64,000 nucleotides of DNA, from the NCBI GenBank assembly GCA_040880525.1, contig JBBDIG010000016.1, positions 94,906-158,905 of the forward strand, written 5' to 3'. The notes beneath the pieces are model-generated. The model saw only the letters and a program-made list of their open reading frames with translations, did no database searches and was not told where the DNA came from. Position numbers and translations under genes: made by a program. The DNA is from Bacteroidia bacterium. Its GTDB lineage: Bacteria; Bacteroidota; Bacteroidia; CAILMK01; JBBDIG01. Positions within the stretch are counted from its first letter, which is position 1, and each line of letters opens with the position of its first letter. Below are positions 36,903 through 46,135 of this stretch, in pieces.

Positions 36903-37106
36903 TTAAACTTGAAGTTTTTGCATTTTTCCAAAAGGAATCGTTTCAATGATACCTTTAATTGTAGAGGTTTGGCTCTCCAATCCGCATTTGGCAAGCGCCT
37001 TCTCCGGGCGGTCAGCCCTGAAGTACGCGAGAAGCGTAAAATTTTCATCCCTGATTTGAACATAATCAGGGATTTTGGTTTTGCCTTTAACCTTTATAAT
37101 ATACAT
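36903..37106 (-). CDS. Small conserved-looking protein upstream of FtsE-like ATPase
   Basis: The 67-residue protein (MYIIKVKGKTKIPDYVQIRD at the N-terminus) has an alternating strand/helix pattern and ends in a basic stretch. It abuts the FtsE-like start with no intergenic base, so the two are surely cotranscribed. I recall similar short ORFs next to ftsE in other Bacteroidota, sometimes mislabelled as aldolase; no function is assigned. Confidence 0.75.
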   Translation of the reverse strand: MYIIKVKGKTKIPDYVQIRDENFTLLAYFRADRPEKALAKCGLESQTSTIKGIIETIPFGKMQKLQV

Positions 37107-37163
37107 ATTAGATGAGGGGTTTAAATTCTAAATCAAAAATTTTTTTTTTAGTACACAGTCAGT

Positions 37164-37172
37164 TAGTTTTGC
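37164..37172 (+). promoter_or_regulatory. Candidate -7 box (TAGTTTTGC)
   Basis: It matches TAnnTTTGC, 48 bp before ATG 37221, downstream of a T-rich tract at 37140-37149. No good -33 TTTG is at the expected distance, so this is tentative. Confidence 0.3.
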
Positions 37173-37220
37173 CACCTCACACAAGTCAGGCAAAGATAAA
37201 CAAATCAAAAGGACAAGAAC

Positions 37221-38957
37221 ATGAGCAAGCTCAAACTGTTTAGCCTTCTCATCATTACCCCGGTGCTCTTAATGAGCTGTGGTGGTATTGGGAAGATGAA
37301 CAAAAAGTATGACACGATCACGTATGCCGCTGAACCCGAAGCGCTTGAGGTACACGCTGATAGTGTCCGTTATTCCGTAACAGGAACCATTCCCCCCAAA
37401 TATTTCCACAAGCGAGCTACGATGCGTATTGAACCTACGTTGCGTTACTCAGATCAGGATTTGCCTTTGGATCCGATTTATCTGAGGGGTGAGAAAGCCG
37501 AGAAACAACCCGGACAGCCTGGAAAGACGATTTCCAAAAGTGGAGGAGGATCCTTCAAGATTGAAGGCAGCGCTCCTTTCGATTCGTCCATGAACCAAGC
37601 CTACCTGATCATCGTCCCTTCTATCAGAATTACGGACGGCAAGTACTCTGACCTTGACAGGTGTATATCACCGCCTGAAGATACACTTCTCTTGGGAACT
37701 ATTACTACTTCGCTCAGTGTAAAGCCCACTGACAGTTTCTTCCTGGGTGGCAGCACAAAACCAATGAGACGTGATAAAAAAGCAATTTTTTATTATCAAA
37801 TCAACCGCTCGATCCTGCGTGATACGACCACACAGAAGGAACAGGTCAAGGATCTCCTGACATTTATTTCTGATACAAATAATGTGGTGGATGGCATCTC
37901 TATAACTTCTTACGCATCGCCTGACGGAGAAGTTGCGTTTAACAGCAGGCTCTCTGAACACAGAACCAATGCTGCTTATCGCTACATGGTGAGGGAACTG
38001 AGGAAACGAAATATTGACCGCTATAATGATACTGCATTCTACCGCAGAGCTTCGATCAAAGAAGACTGGGAAGGTTTCAGAAGAAGCGTGTCAAACTCCA
38101 ATCTCGAAAACAAGAATGAGGTTCTTCAGATTATTGATTCACGAGATCTATCCAATGAGCAGAAGGAAGAACGCATCCGCAGGGCTGGTACCTGGGATTA
38201 TCTGGCTGAAAATATTTTCCCACCTCTCAGAAGATCAGAAGTAACAATGCATACCTACGGTAATATCCGGGATCTGGATACCGTACGTGCCGCAGGGGAC
38301 CGTGCATTAAATAACCTGAATCAGCAAGAGGTATTGGTGTACGCCTTTAATCATCCTGACACATCCGTTAAGCTGAATGCTTATCAGTATTACATGAATA
38401 CCTACCCTGATGATTGGTTTGGGCCTAATAATTATGCTGTGGCACTAATGTGGACTGAACAGTATGTGAGGGCAAACGAAATACTAACTACATTGCACAA
38501 CCAGCATCCTGATAATGACACGATTGCATCAAATCTTGGAGTATCCTATCGCTTTGTGAGAAACTACCAGCTTGCTGAAGAGCACCTCAAAAACGCGGAA
38601 AGTGGTGGAATGAATGAGGATAATAACCTGGGGATACTTTATATTAAAACTGCCCAGTATGATAAAGCTGTAGAGACATTCCCTGCTGACCAGTGTGATT
38701 ACAATGCAGCACTTGCTCATACCCTTGCCGGCCAATATGATGAGGCAATCAGTAGGATTGAATGCAAAGTGGATAAAACAGCGGCTGATTTTTATCTTCG
38801 TGCTATTGCAGCAGCAAGGAAGGGAGATAAAAGTCTTTTGACTACAAGCCTGACCCGTGCGGTGATGGAGGATTCTTCGTACCGTGAAAAAGCAACAAAT
38901 GATCTGGAATTCAGAGCCTACAGGGATGATCCCCAGTTCAAAAATGCTCTTCGTTAA
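37221..38957 (+). CDS. Lipoprotein with OmpA-like and TPR regions
   Basis: The 578-residue protein has a lipoprotein signal (MSKLKLFSLLIITPVLLMSC). After a beta-rich N-part (about 30-190) comes an OmpA_C-like segment around residues 205-265 (VVDGISITSYASPDGEVAFN, then LSEHRTNAAYRYM), followed by a long helical insertion. C-terminal TPR units run from about 385 (ALMWTEQYVRANEIL; GVSYRFVRNYQLAEEHL; IKTAQYDKAVETF; HTLAGQYDEAISRI). The combination suggests an outer-membrane lipoprotein touching peptidoglycan and scaffolding partners. It is followed 28 bp later by another lipoprotein gene. Confidence 0.8.
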   Translation: MSKLKLFSLLIITPVLLMSCGGIGKMNKKYDTITYAAEPEALEVHADSVRYSVTGTIPPKYFHKRATMRIEPTLRYSDQDLPLDPIYLRGEKAEKQPGQPGKTISKSGGGSFKIEGSAPFDSSMNQAYLIIVPSIRITDGKYSDLDRCISPPEDTLLLGTITTSLSVKPTDSFFLGGSTKPMRRDKKAIFYYQINRSILRDTTTQKEQVKDLLTFISDTNNVVDGISITSYASPDGEVAFNSRLSEHRTNAAYRYMVRELRKRNIDRYNDTAFYRRASIKEDWEGFRRSVSNSNLENKNEVLQIIDSRDLSNEQKEERIRRAGTWDYLAENIFPPLRRSEVTMHTYGNIRDLDTVRAAGDRALNNLNQQEVLVYAFNHPDTSVKLNAYQYYMNTYPDDWFGPNNYAVALMWTEQYVRANEILTTLHNQHPDNDTIASNLGVSYRFVRNYQLAEEHLKNAESGGMNEDNNLGILYIKTAQYDKAVETFPADQCDYNAALAHTLAGQYDEAISRIECKVDKTAADFYLRAIAAARKGDKSLLTTSLTRAVMEDSSYREKATNDLEFRAYRDDPQFKNALR

Positions 38958-38985
38958 TTAATCAAATCAAATTATTTTTAATCTT

Positions 38986-39822
38986 ATGAAATTATCAAAA
39001 ATCCTTTTACTGGCCTTTCTGGCCTTTTCAATGGTCGCTAATCAGTCTTGCAAGAAAAATGGAGATGATGATGTGGTCATTACTGACCCTAAACTTGAAG
39101 TGGAGACAGGAAGTGAATTTGTTACCCCAGGTTCAATAGTTGAAATCGCCATTTCTGCCAATTCAGATGTAAACGCAGAGCTTAGCTCTATTGAGGTGCT
39201 CTCCAAAAGTGTAGGTTCAGCAACTGTAACTGAGCTTGATACATCTATCAGCAAAACTACTTTTACTTACGATCTGGAATACATGGTGCCATCTGACGCG
39301 GCATCCGGTGAAAAGATTGATATTGAGGTGAAAGCCACAGATGATGGTGGCCGCTCCACAACAGAGATTATCACGCTCACGGTTTCCACGCCTTTGCAGA
39401 TTATTAAGAATCCTCATGCGGCTGACAGCACTTTTAAGGTCTGGAATATACTTGGCCAGCAACCAGGCGCATTTAGTATTCACCTTTTGACTAACCTGAC
39501 TGTGAATGACACGGATGACCTGAAGGATATGGTTGACCAAACAGTTTCAGCCAGTGAATTTGCCAGAAGCTGGAAGTCGGAAGACGGAGCAATGTACGTA
39601 AGGGATAACAACCTTAATTTCGATGGGATCAGTTCAGCCGCTCTGCAGGCCTCTTATGATGCCGGCAGTCCATCAGATGAAATATCCAGTATTGAAGAAG
39701 GCGATGTCATTATTGTCAAAATGGCTGAGCCAGGTGCAGGTCTTGCTGTAGTACACATCATTCAAGTAAATGTCACAGCAAGTGATAACAACGATTACAT
39801 AGGCTTTTACATAAAGAAGTAA
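38986..39822 (+). CDS. Ig-like lipoprotein of unknown function
   Basis: The 278-residue protein has a lipoprotein signal ending VANQSC followed by KKNGDDD, the charged post-Cys stretch typical of exported Bacteroidota lipoproteins. Residues about 35-140 form a beta-rich Ig/DUF4625-like domain (GSIVEIAISANSDVNAELSS and VEVKATDDGGRSTTE-like pattern). The C-terminal half has no recognised domain. A strong terminator lies 18 bp after the stop, so this closes the operon with the OmpA/TPR lipoprotein. Confidence 0.78.
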   Translation: MKLSKILLLAFLAFSMVANQSCKKNGDDDVVITDPKLEVETGSEFVTPGSIVEIAISANSDVNAELSSIEVLSKSVGSATVTELDTSISKTTFTYDLEYMVPSDAASGEKIDIEVKATDDGGRSTTEIITLTVSTPLQIIKNPHAADSTFKVWNILGQQPGAFSIHLLTNLTVNDTDDLKDMVDQTVSASEFARSWKSEDGAMYVRDNNLNFDGISSAALQASYDAGSPSDEISSIEEGDVIIVKMAEPGAGLAVVHIIQVNVTASDNNDYIGFYIKK

Positions 39823-39840
39823 TTTGTTTCTTTCCTGACT

Positions 39841-39875
39841 AAAAAAGCCGGCTTATTGAAAAGCCGGCTTTTTTT
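39841..39875 (+). terminator. Rho-independent terminator
   Basis: A perfect stem AAAAAAGCCGGCTT / AAGCCGGCTTTTTT with a loop of about 5 bases (ATTGA) and a T tail. It ends the lipoprotein operon; the symmetric A/T flanks would let it act in both directions. Confidence 0.93.
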
Positions 39876-39896
39876 ATGCATTTACCAAAAGCCAAT

Positions 39897-41951
39897 ATGA
39901 GTTTTTTATATCCTCAATTTTTATGGGCTTTGCTTGCCCTTGCTATACCAGTCATTATTCATTTTTTCAATTTCAGGAGATATAAGAAACTATATTTCCC
40001 CAATGTGAGGTTTTTGACAGAGGTAGAGCAGGAGAGCAAATCCCGCAATAAGCTGAAGCACTGGCTTTTGCTTTTGACACGCCTGATGGCCCTATCGCTG
40101 TTGGTCCTGGCTTTTGCGCAACCTTTTAATCCGGATGCCGAATCCGCAGCGGTTACCGGCAGAAATGCCGTGAGCATTTATGTAGATAATTCCTTTAGTC
40201 TCACAAATGCGTCCGAAGAAGGAACCCTGTTACAGCAAGCGAATAACCTGACAGAGGATATTGCCTGGGGATATGGGGAATCCGATTTATTCAATATTAT
40301 AACGAACACCACTGAGCATTCCATTACGGCATTTCGCCCCAGAAGGGAATTTATAGATAATCTTCCGGGACTCCAGGAAAGTGCGGTTACCCGTTCCTTG
40401 CAGGCAGTAGTAAGCCAGCAGGAGCAATTGTTATCTTCAGCCGATGCACCTAATTATACAAGCTACCTCGTATCCGATTTTCAAAAATCAATGATGGGAG
40501 ACCAACTGCCGGTATTGGATTCAAATGTGAATTATTATCTCGTGCCGCTGGAAGGCGCAAAAACTCAAAATCTTTATATTGATTCTGCATGGTATGAATC
40601 GCCAATCTTTCAGCCGGGGCAGCCTGTGGAGTTGAAGGTAAGAATACGGAATTTTGGCAATGAAGCAGTTACTGACAATTCGATAAAACTTAATGTAAAT
40701 GGCAGGCAAAAGGGATTGGCTACTTTCGGTGCCGGGGGCGATGAGTCGATTACAGTAAATCTTTCCCATACCGTTGACGAAACAGGATGGAACAGGGGGG
40801 TGCTTTCTATAGAAGATTATCCGGTAACTTTTGATAACGATTACTATTTCAGCTTTTTCGTAAAGGAACAGCAGAGAGTGCTGATCGTGAATAACAGTCA
40901 GGTAAATCCATTTCTCAGGGCTGTCTTTAGCACTGATCCATATAGCAACCTTACCAACACGACCGCTGGAAATCTTGATTACTCTACATTCCCCGAATAT
41001 GATCTGATCATTCTTAATGAGCTTCCGGAACTATCATCCGGATTGGTGAGCCAGATTGGGAATTATGTGCGTGATGGGGGAAACCTGTTCGTTGTTCCGC
41101 CTGACGAAGAATCCATTGTTATGGAAGGATATAATAATTTACTAGCCTCTCTGAATGCGGGTCAGATGCTGGAATTCTCAAAAAAAGAAGCAAGGGTTCA
41201 GAATATAAATTTTGAGCATCCTGTATATCGGAATGTATTTGAGGATATTCCTGAAAACATTAATCTTCCGGTGGTCCAGCAGCATTTTGACTTCCGGGTA
41301 TTTTCACGCAGCCGCATGGCTAACCTCCTTCCACTTAATGACGGTGGTTTTCTCCTGGCTCAGTTTGATGCAGGCGATGGGAATTTCTACATGGCATCTA
41401 CTCCTTTCAGAGAAGGATATACCAATTTCCCCAGGCATGGACTTTTTGTGCCAACGCTGTATAAACTCGCTGTATATAAGAACCGGAGCGTCAACCTTGC
41501 CTATTTTATTGGTAATGACAACTTGGTGGAGGTGCGCAGAAGTCTTGAAAATAAAGATCAGGTATTAGTACTGCGAAAGGATGAATTTGAGGTGGTGCCT
41601 GATCAGCGTTATGTAAACGGTAGGTTTATGCTCACAACAGGCGACAACCTGACTTCGGCCGGCTTTTATGATCTCATTCCTGCAGGACCCTATGTGGAGA
41701 GCGTTCCTTTAGCCACACTAGCATTCAATTTCAGCCGGAGCGAATCGGAACTGGATTTTTATTCTGCTGAAGAATTGAAGGAAAGATTTGCCGGCCAGCC
41801 AAACGTACGCGTCCTGGAGACAACTGGTCGGGACTTATCGCTTCAACTTGCCGACATAAGTTCCGGTACAGGATTGTGGAAGTGGCTCATCCTCGCGGTT
41901 ATTATATTTTTGCTGGGCGAAACAATGCTCGTCAAATTTATGCGCAAATGA
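39897..41951 (+). CDS. BatA-like protein with N-terminal double-TM domain
   Basis: The start at ATG 39897 (MSFLYPQFLWALLALAIPVI) is chosen because it begins the TIGR02226 double-TM domain and clears the terminator; the open frame starts seven codons earlier. Two TMs flank the conserved FFNFRRYKKLYFPNVRFL, and a vWA-like domain follows with MIDAS-type DNSFS in SIYVDNSFSL. Then come CARDB-like beta domains (VELKVRIRNFGNEAV) and a C-terminal TM (GLWKWLILAVIIFLLGETML). The 684-residue length is typical of Bacteroidota homologs. It overlaps the next gene by ATGA. Confidence 0.88.
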   Translation: MSFLYPQFLWALLALAIPVIIHFFNFRRYKKLYFPNVRFLTEVEQESKSRNKLKHWLLLLTRLMALSLLVLAFAQPFNPDAESAAVTGRNAVSIYVDNSFSLTNASEEGTLLQQANNLTEDIAWGYGESDLFNIITNTTEHSITAFRPRREFIDNLPGLQESAVTRSLQAVVSQQEQLLSSADAPNYTSYLVSDFQKSMMGDQLPVLDSNVNYYLVPLEGAKTQNLYIDSAWYESPIFQPGQPVELKVRIRNFGNEAVTDNSIKLNVNGRQKGLATFGAGGDESITVNLSHTVDETGWNRGVLSIEDYPVTFDNDYYFSFFVKEQQRVLIVNNSQVNPFLRAVFSTDPYSNLTNTTAGNLDYSTFPEYDLIILNELPELSSGLVSQIGNYVRDGGNLFVVPPDEESIVMEGYNNLLASLNAGQMLEFSKKEARVQNINFEHPVYRNVFEDIPENINLPVVQQHFDFRVFSRSRMANLLPLNDGGFLLAQFDAGDGNFYMASTPFREGYTNFPRHGLFVPTLYKLAVYKNRSVNLAYFIGNDNLVEVRRSLENKDQVLVLRKDEFEVVPDQRYVNGRFMLTTGDNLTSAGFYDLIPAGPYVESVPLATLAFNFSRSESELDFYSAEELKERFAGQPNVRVLETTGRDLSLQLADISSGTGLWKWLILAVIIFLLGETMLVKFMRK

Positions 41952-43213
41952 CTCTATTGGGGAAATCAGCAATTCTCTATGCACCGAATCATCCGGGGCA
42001 TCTTCAAAGGCTTGATATTTTTATCGAAAATGGAATTATTACCAGGATTGCTGATAATATTGAGGCCGAGGCTCACATAAGACTGGAAGCAGACGATCTC
42101 TGCGTTTCACCGGGGTGGATGGACATGCAGGTGGATTTTTCAGATCCGGGGAATGAATATAGAGAGGACCTCGAATCGGGAACTGAAGCAGCAGCCTATG
42201 GAGGAATGACTACAGTAGCGCTATTCCCCGAAACCGTGCCTCCGCTGGATGCGAAATCACAAATTCAATATATAAAGGGAAAAACAGCCCATCAGCCTGT
42301 GACCGTTCTGCCGGTGGGAACCATAAGCAAAGGAATGGAAGGCATAGCACTGTCGGAGATGCTGGATATGTATAATGCGGGCGCAGTGGCATTTGGCGAT
42401 GGCACCAACGGCCTCACCAATTCAGGGCTTTTGCTGAAAGCGCTGATGTATGTAAAGAGCTTTGACGGAGTGGTGATGGTACATCCTGAAGATCCGGCCA
42501 TGGCGCCTGAAGGCCTGATGAATGAAGGGGTCGTCAATACTCGACTGGGCCTGGCCGGCATTCCTTCAATTGCAGAGGAGACAGCGGTAGCCAAAGCCAT
42601 CTCGCTAGCAGAGTACAGCGGCAGCCGGTTGCATTTTACAACTCTCAGCACAAGTGGAAGCGTGGAACTGGTTCGCGAAGCCAAAAAAAACGGAGTGAAA
42701 ATAACGGCAGGCGTTTCTGTTTTTCATTTGAATTTTAATGAATCTGCGCTCGAAGAATTTGATACGAACCTGAAATTACGGCCCCCACTGCGCCCGGCAA
42801 AAGATTGCGAAGCACTGAGAAAAGCTGTAAGGGAAGGGGTTATAGACGTAGTCGTTTCCAATCATCAACCCAAGATTGCCGATAGAAAGAATTGCGAGTT
42901 CGCATTGGCCGCTACTGGCGCTATCGGTATCCAAACATTGTTCCCTATGGTACTTCAGGCTTTTGGCACTGAAGATTTATCCTGGCTCACCCAATTGATG
43001 TCCATGCATCCGCGAAAAGTACTTGGTCTTGAGCAGCCTCTGATAGAGCAAGGTGCAAAGGCGGACCTTACCTTTTTCTCTCCTTCATCAGTTTGGAAGT
43101 TTAATGCAACTTCAAATAAAAGCAAGAGCTGCAATACTCCTCTCTGGGAAACGGAACTTAAAGGAAGGGCACTGGCAATAGCCAACAGAGGACAGGTGAA
43201 GTATCTTGATTAG
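41948..43213 (+). CDS. Dihydroorotase-like amidohydrolase lacking the metal-binding HxH
   Basis: The start at ATG 41948 overlaps the upstream TGA (ATGA); the 421-residue protein follows the dihydroorotase fold. Where active enzymes read DxHVH after the first strand, this has PGWMDMQVDFSDPGNEYRED, so both His are lost. The later sites are also altered (VMVHPEDPAM, LHFTTLSTSGSVELV, VVSNHQPKIADRKNCEF for the usual DHAPH). The fold signature EDLESGTEAAAYGGMTT is intact. Pyrimidine-synthesis activity is therefore unlikely; a structural or regulatory role like inactive PyrC' is possible. I recall the same variant beside BatA-like genes in other Bacteroidota. Confidence 0.88.
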   Translation: MTLLGKSAILYAPNHPGHLQRLDIFIENGIITRIADNIEAEAHIRLEADDLCVSPGWMDMQVDFSDPGNEYREDLESGTEAAAYGGMTTVALFPETVPPLDAKSQIQYIKGKTAHQPVTVLPVGTISKGMEGIALSEMLDMYNAGAVAFGDGTNGLTNSGLLLKALMYVKSFDGVVMVHPEDPAMAPEGLMNEGVVNTRLGLAGIPSIAEETAVAKAISLAEYSGSRLHFTTLSTSGSVELVREAKKNGVKITAGVSVFHLNFNESALEEFDTNLKLRPPLRPAKDCEALRKAVREGVIDVVVSNHQPKIADRKNCEFALAATGAIGIQTLFPMVLQAFGTEDLSWLTQLMSMHPRKVLGLEQPLIEQGAKADLTFFSPSSVWKFNATSNKSKSCNTPLWETELKGRALAIANRGQVKYLD

Positions 43214-43225
43214 AAGCGGAAATAA

Positions 43226-43233
43226 TAACTTTG
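43226..43233 (+). promoter_or_regulatory. Candidate -7 box (TAACTTTG)
   Basis: It matches TAnnTTTG, 37 bp before ATG 43271, in the short gap after the dihydroorotase-like gene. A weak TTGA lies about 17 bp upstream. Tentative internal promoter. Confidence 0.25.
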
Positions 43234-43270
43234 GCAGCCGTAGCCACAACTTCTAATATAACTATCATTC

Positions 43271-43837
43271 ATGGCGGACAACAGTCTTTCACTGCAATCA
43301 CCACCCATAAAGTATGGGATAATAGGGGGAGTATTTTACATATTTGCCGTCACCGTACTGTACGTTTTAGGTGTTTCATATTACACCAACCCTTTCATAA
43401 AATTTTTCCTGTTCTTAATAATATGCTTTTTTCCGGTTCGGGCAGGTTTGGAAATGAGGGCGTTAAATGGTGGCTTCATCCAATTTTCCAGTGCCCTGTT
43501 CAATATTTTTTTATGTTTTATGATAATTGAAGCTTTTTATGTGATTTACTCATGGATATTGCCAACGGTTATTGATACTGACCTTACGCAGAAAATTGTG
43601 GATTATCAGATATTACAGGTAGAGGAAGGGAAAGGATTTATGGGCCGGGAGTTAACTGAAGAACAAAAGCAGATGGCGATAGCTCAGATAGAAAAGGCAG
43701 GCGAACAGCCACAGATGCAATGGATCCTGTTGCTCTTGCTGGTATATGCACTTGTGGATTTTGCACTTTCGCTTATAGCTGCGGCCTTTGTTAAAAAAGA
43801 TCCGGGTATCAACGTTCCAATATCCGATTCTGAATGA
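43271..43837 (+). CDS. DUF4199 membrane protein
   Basis: The 188-residue protein has four hydrophobic segments (about 14-34, 42-58, 73-96, 146-169), with a soluble loop of about 50 residues carrying EEGKGFMGRELTEEQKQMA. The pattern SPPIKYGIIGGVFYIF at the N-terminus and the layout match DUF4199 of Bacteroidota. Function unknown. It ends with ATGA overlapping the glycosyltransferase start, a linkage also seen in relatives. Confidence 0.88.
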   Translation: MADNSLSLQSPPIKYGIIGGVFYIFAVTVLYVLGVSYYTNPFIKFFLFLIICFFPVRAGLEMRALNGGFIQFSSALFNIFLCFMIIEAFYVIYSWILPTVIDTDLTQKIVDYQILQVEEGKGFMGRELTEEQKQMAIAQIEKAGEQPQMQWILLLLLVYALVDFALSLIAAAFVKKDPGINVPISDSE

Positions 43838-44787
43838 ACATAAGCCTGGTAATACCTCTGTTAAACGAGGAAGAGTCGCTGCCGGAACTCTCCGCCTGGA
43901 TTCAGAAGGTGATGGATGAAAACAGCTTCTCCTATGAAATTCTTTATATAGACGATGGCAGCAGTGACGAATCCTGGAAGGTAATCCTTGAGCTGGCAGA
44001 GAAAAATCCTGCAATAAAGGGCATCAGTTTCAGGCGAAATTATGGCAAATCAGCCGCCCTGAATGTTGGATTTGCTGAAGCGAAAGGAGACGTGGTAATC
44101 ACTATGGATGCCGACCTGCAGGATTCTCCCAACGAGATTCCTGAATTGTACCGCCTTATAAAGGAGGAGCATTTTCACTTGATTTCCGGATGGAAGAAAA
44201 AGCGCCATGATCCGCTTTCTAAAACCATTCCCACCAAATTCTTTAATTGGGTAACCAGGAAAGTCTCTGGCATTTACCTCCATGATTTCAACTGTGGTCT
44301 GAAAGCGTATCATCACGATGTAGTAAAATCTGTAGAGGTTTATGGAGAAATGCACCGGTATATTCCGGTTATTGCCAAATGGGCCGGATTTACCTGCATT
44401 GGCGAAAAGGTAGTGCAGCATCAGCCGCGGCAGTATGGCACCACAAAATTTGGTTTCGAGCGCTTCATTAATGGTTTTCTGGATCTGCTCTCAATTACCT
44501 TCATGTCGCGATTCAGCAAACGGCCCATGCACTTTTTTGGATTAATCGGTACGCTATGTTTCCTGATAGGGTTTTTCGTGGCGCTCTGGCTCATTCTTGA
44601 AAAAGTGATGTATGCCTGGTTCCTGATGGAGAAGGCACGGGGAGTAACGGATCAACCGCTTTTTTACCTTGCCCTGGTGGCCGTAGTTGTCGGAACGCAG
44701 CTTTTTCTTGCCGGATTCCTGGGAGAGCTGATCTCAAGAAGCTCCACTTCCCGGAATTATTATCATATCAAAGACAGGGTGCATTAA
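43834..44787 (+). CDS. GT2 family glycosyltransferase (polyisoprenyl-phosphate type)
   Basis: The 317-residue protein has the GT-A catalytic domain (SLVIPLLNEEESLPELSAW; YIDDGSSDESW; MDADLQDSPNEIPEL, containing the D-x-D and QD motifs) and two C-terminal TM segments (about 233-260 and 275-303). This matches enzymes that transfer sugars to polyisoprenyl phosphate at the inner membrane, such as DPM/GtrB-like proteins. The start overlaps the DUF4199 stop. Its TAA interlocks with the stop of the convergent proline dehydrogenase gene in a shared TTAA (44784-44787). Confidence 0.92.
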   Translation: MNISLVIPLLNEEESLPELSAWIQKVMDENSFSYEILYIDDGSSDESWKVILELAEKNPAIKGISFRRNYGKSAALNVGFAEAKGDVVITMDADLQDSPNEIPELYRLIKEEHFHLISGWKKKRHDPLSKTIPTKFFNWVTRKVSGIYLHDFNCGLKAYHHDVVKSVEVYGEMHRYIPVIAKWAGFTCIGEKVVQHQPRQYGTTKFGFERFINGFLDLLSITFMSRFSKRPMHFFGLIGTLCFLIGFFVALWLILEKVMYAWFLMEKARGVTDQPLFYLALVAVVVGTQLFLAGFLGELISRSSTSRNYYHIKDRVH

Positions 44788-45983
44788 AGCTGTGAAGCAG
44801 TTCCCATGGCCCTGCGCCTTTCCAGCTCCAGCTTTAGCATCTGCAATTCCCGGTGGCTCTGTCCGGTCACTGATGAATTCTCCTCTGCCCTGCGAATAAG
44901 ATAAGGAACCACTGCCTTTACCGGCCCGTAAGGAACGTACTTCGCCACGTTATATCCGGCCTGAGCAAGGTTGAATGAAATATGATCGCACATGCCATAA
45001 AGCTGGGAAAACCACACCCTCGGATCATTCGGAGAAAGGTTCCGGTCCAAAAGAAACTGAGCAAGATATTGACAGCTATATTCATTGTGTGAAGCACAGC
45101 AGAGCATTACGCGGTCAATATTACTGATACATAATTCTATCGCAGCATTAAATGCTTCATCAGTTTCCAGCTTGGTTTCATGGATGGGCGATCCATGCCC
45201 GTTCTTTTCAGCCCATCCCCGCTCTTTCTCCATATAGGCTCCGCGCACCAGCTTCACACCAAGAAAGTATTTTCCGGCTCGTGCCTCCTCCATATTTTGC
45301 TTCAGAAAATCCAGCCGGTCCTTCCTGTACATCTGGTAAGTGTTAAATACGATCGGCCGCTCGCGGTTATATTTTTCCATCATCTCCCGCGCCATTTCAT
45401 CAATAGCCTGCTGAATCCAGGTTTCTTCAGCATCTACGAAAAGGGGAACCTGCAGCGAATGGGCCTTTTCACAAAGGCGTTCAAATCGCTCGCGATATTT
45501 TTCATAATCCTTTGTTTCGGAATCCGTCAGTGCTGCTTTTTCACTCACCTTTCCCAGCAACTCCATGCGGGCGATGGCTGTAGCCTTAAAGACAGAAAAA
45601 GGGACTTCATTATTTTCAGCGGCATACACGATAGTATTGATCAATTCCTGCATTGCGCTGGCAATCTCCTCCTCGTCACGGGTATTTTCCACCGAATAAT
45701 CCAGTACTGTATACATGTTATATTTATGAAGCTTTTTCACCATGATGGTACATTCATTCAGGGTTTCTCCGCCACAAAATTGCCGGAACAGTGTAGCCTT
45801 CACCGGAGCAGAAATGGGCAGCCCGGCCTGAAAGGCGAACTTCAGCATAGATTGACCTACACGGGAAAGCGCCTGCATATTCAACAGCCTGAAAAGCCGG
45901 TAAGCTGCTTTAAGTTCCTTTGTTGATTTATGAGTAAAAGCCGTCTGGGTATCGGCAAAGTTGATCAGGATCTCGCTCTGCAT
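44784..45983 (-). CDS. Proline dehydrogenase (monofunctional)
   Basis: The 399-residue flavoenzyme oxidises proline to pyrroline-5-carboxylate, passing electrons to quinone. It has the beta/alpha barrel with segments VPLFVDAEETWIQQAID, QMYRKDRLDFLKQ, FLGVKLVRGAYMEKER, CASHNEYSC and the substrate-binding C-terminal helix with YLIRRAEENSSVTGQ (R-R-x-E-N). No P5C dehydrogenase domain is fused or nearby. It is presumably membrane-associated. The stop is shared with the convergent GT2 gene. Confidence 0.93.
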   Translation of the reverse strand: MQSEILINFADTQTAFTHKSTKELKAAYRLFRLLNMQALSRVGQSMLKFAFQAGLPISAPVKATLFRQFCGGETLNECTIMVKKLHKYNMYTVLDYSVENTRDEEEIASAMQELINTIVYAAENNEVPFSVFKATAIARMELLGKVSEKAALTDSETKDYEKYRERFERLCEKAHSLQVPLFVDAEETWIQQAIDEMAREMMEKYNRERPIVFNTYQMYRKDRLDFLKQNMEEARAGKYFLGVKLVRGAYMEKERGWAEKNGHGSPIHETKLETDEAFNAAIELCISNIDRVMLCCASHNEYSCQYLAQFLLDRNLSPNDPRVWFSQLYGMCDHISFNLAQAGYNVAKYVPYGPVKAVVPYLIRRAEENSSVTGQSHRELQMLKLELERRRAMGTASQL

Positions 45984-46135
45984 AATCGTATGAAATATTT
46001 ACAAAATTAAGGCTTCGGCTACTGCATAGATGGAAATGCGATTTCACATCTCTTCCCGGCCATAATCTTTTCTCCTACCGGCCCGTCTGACCGGATGTGC
46101 TAACTTGCGCCCCATTCTACATATTCTTCATATTT

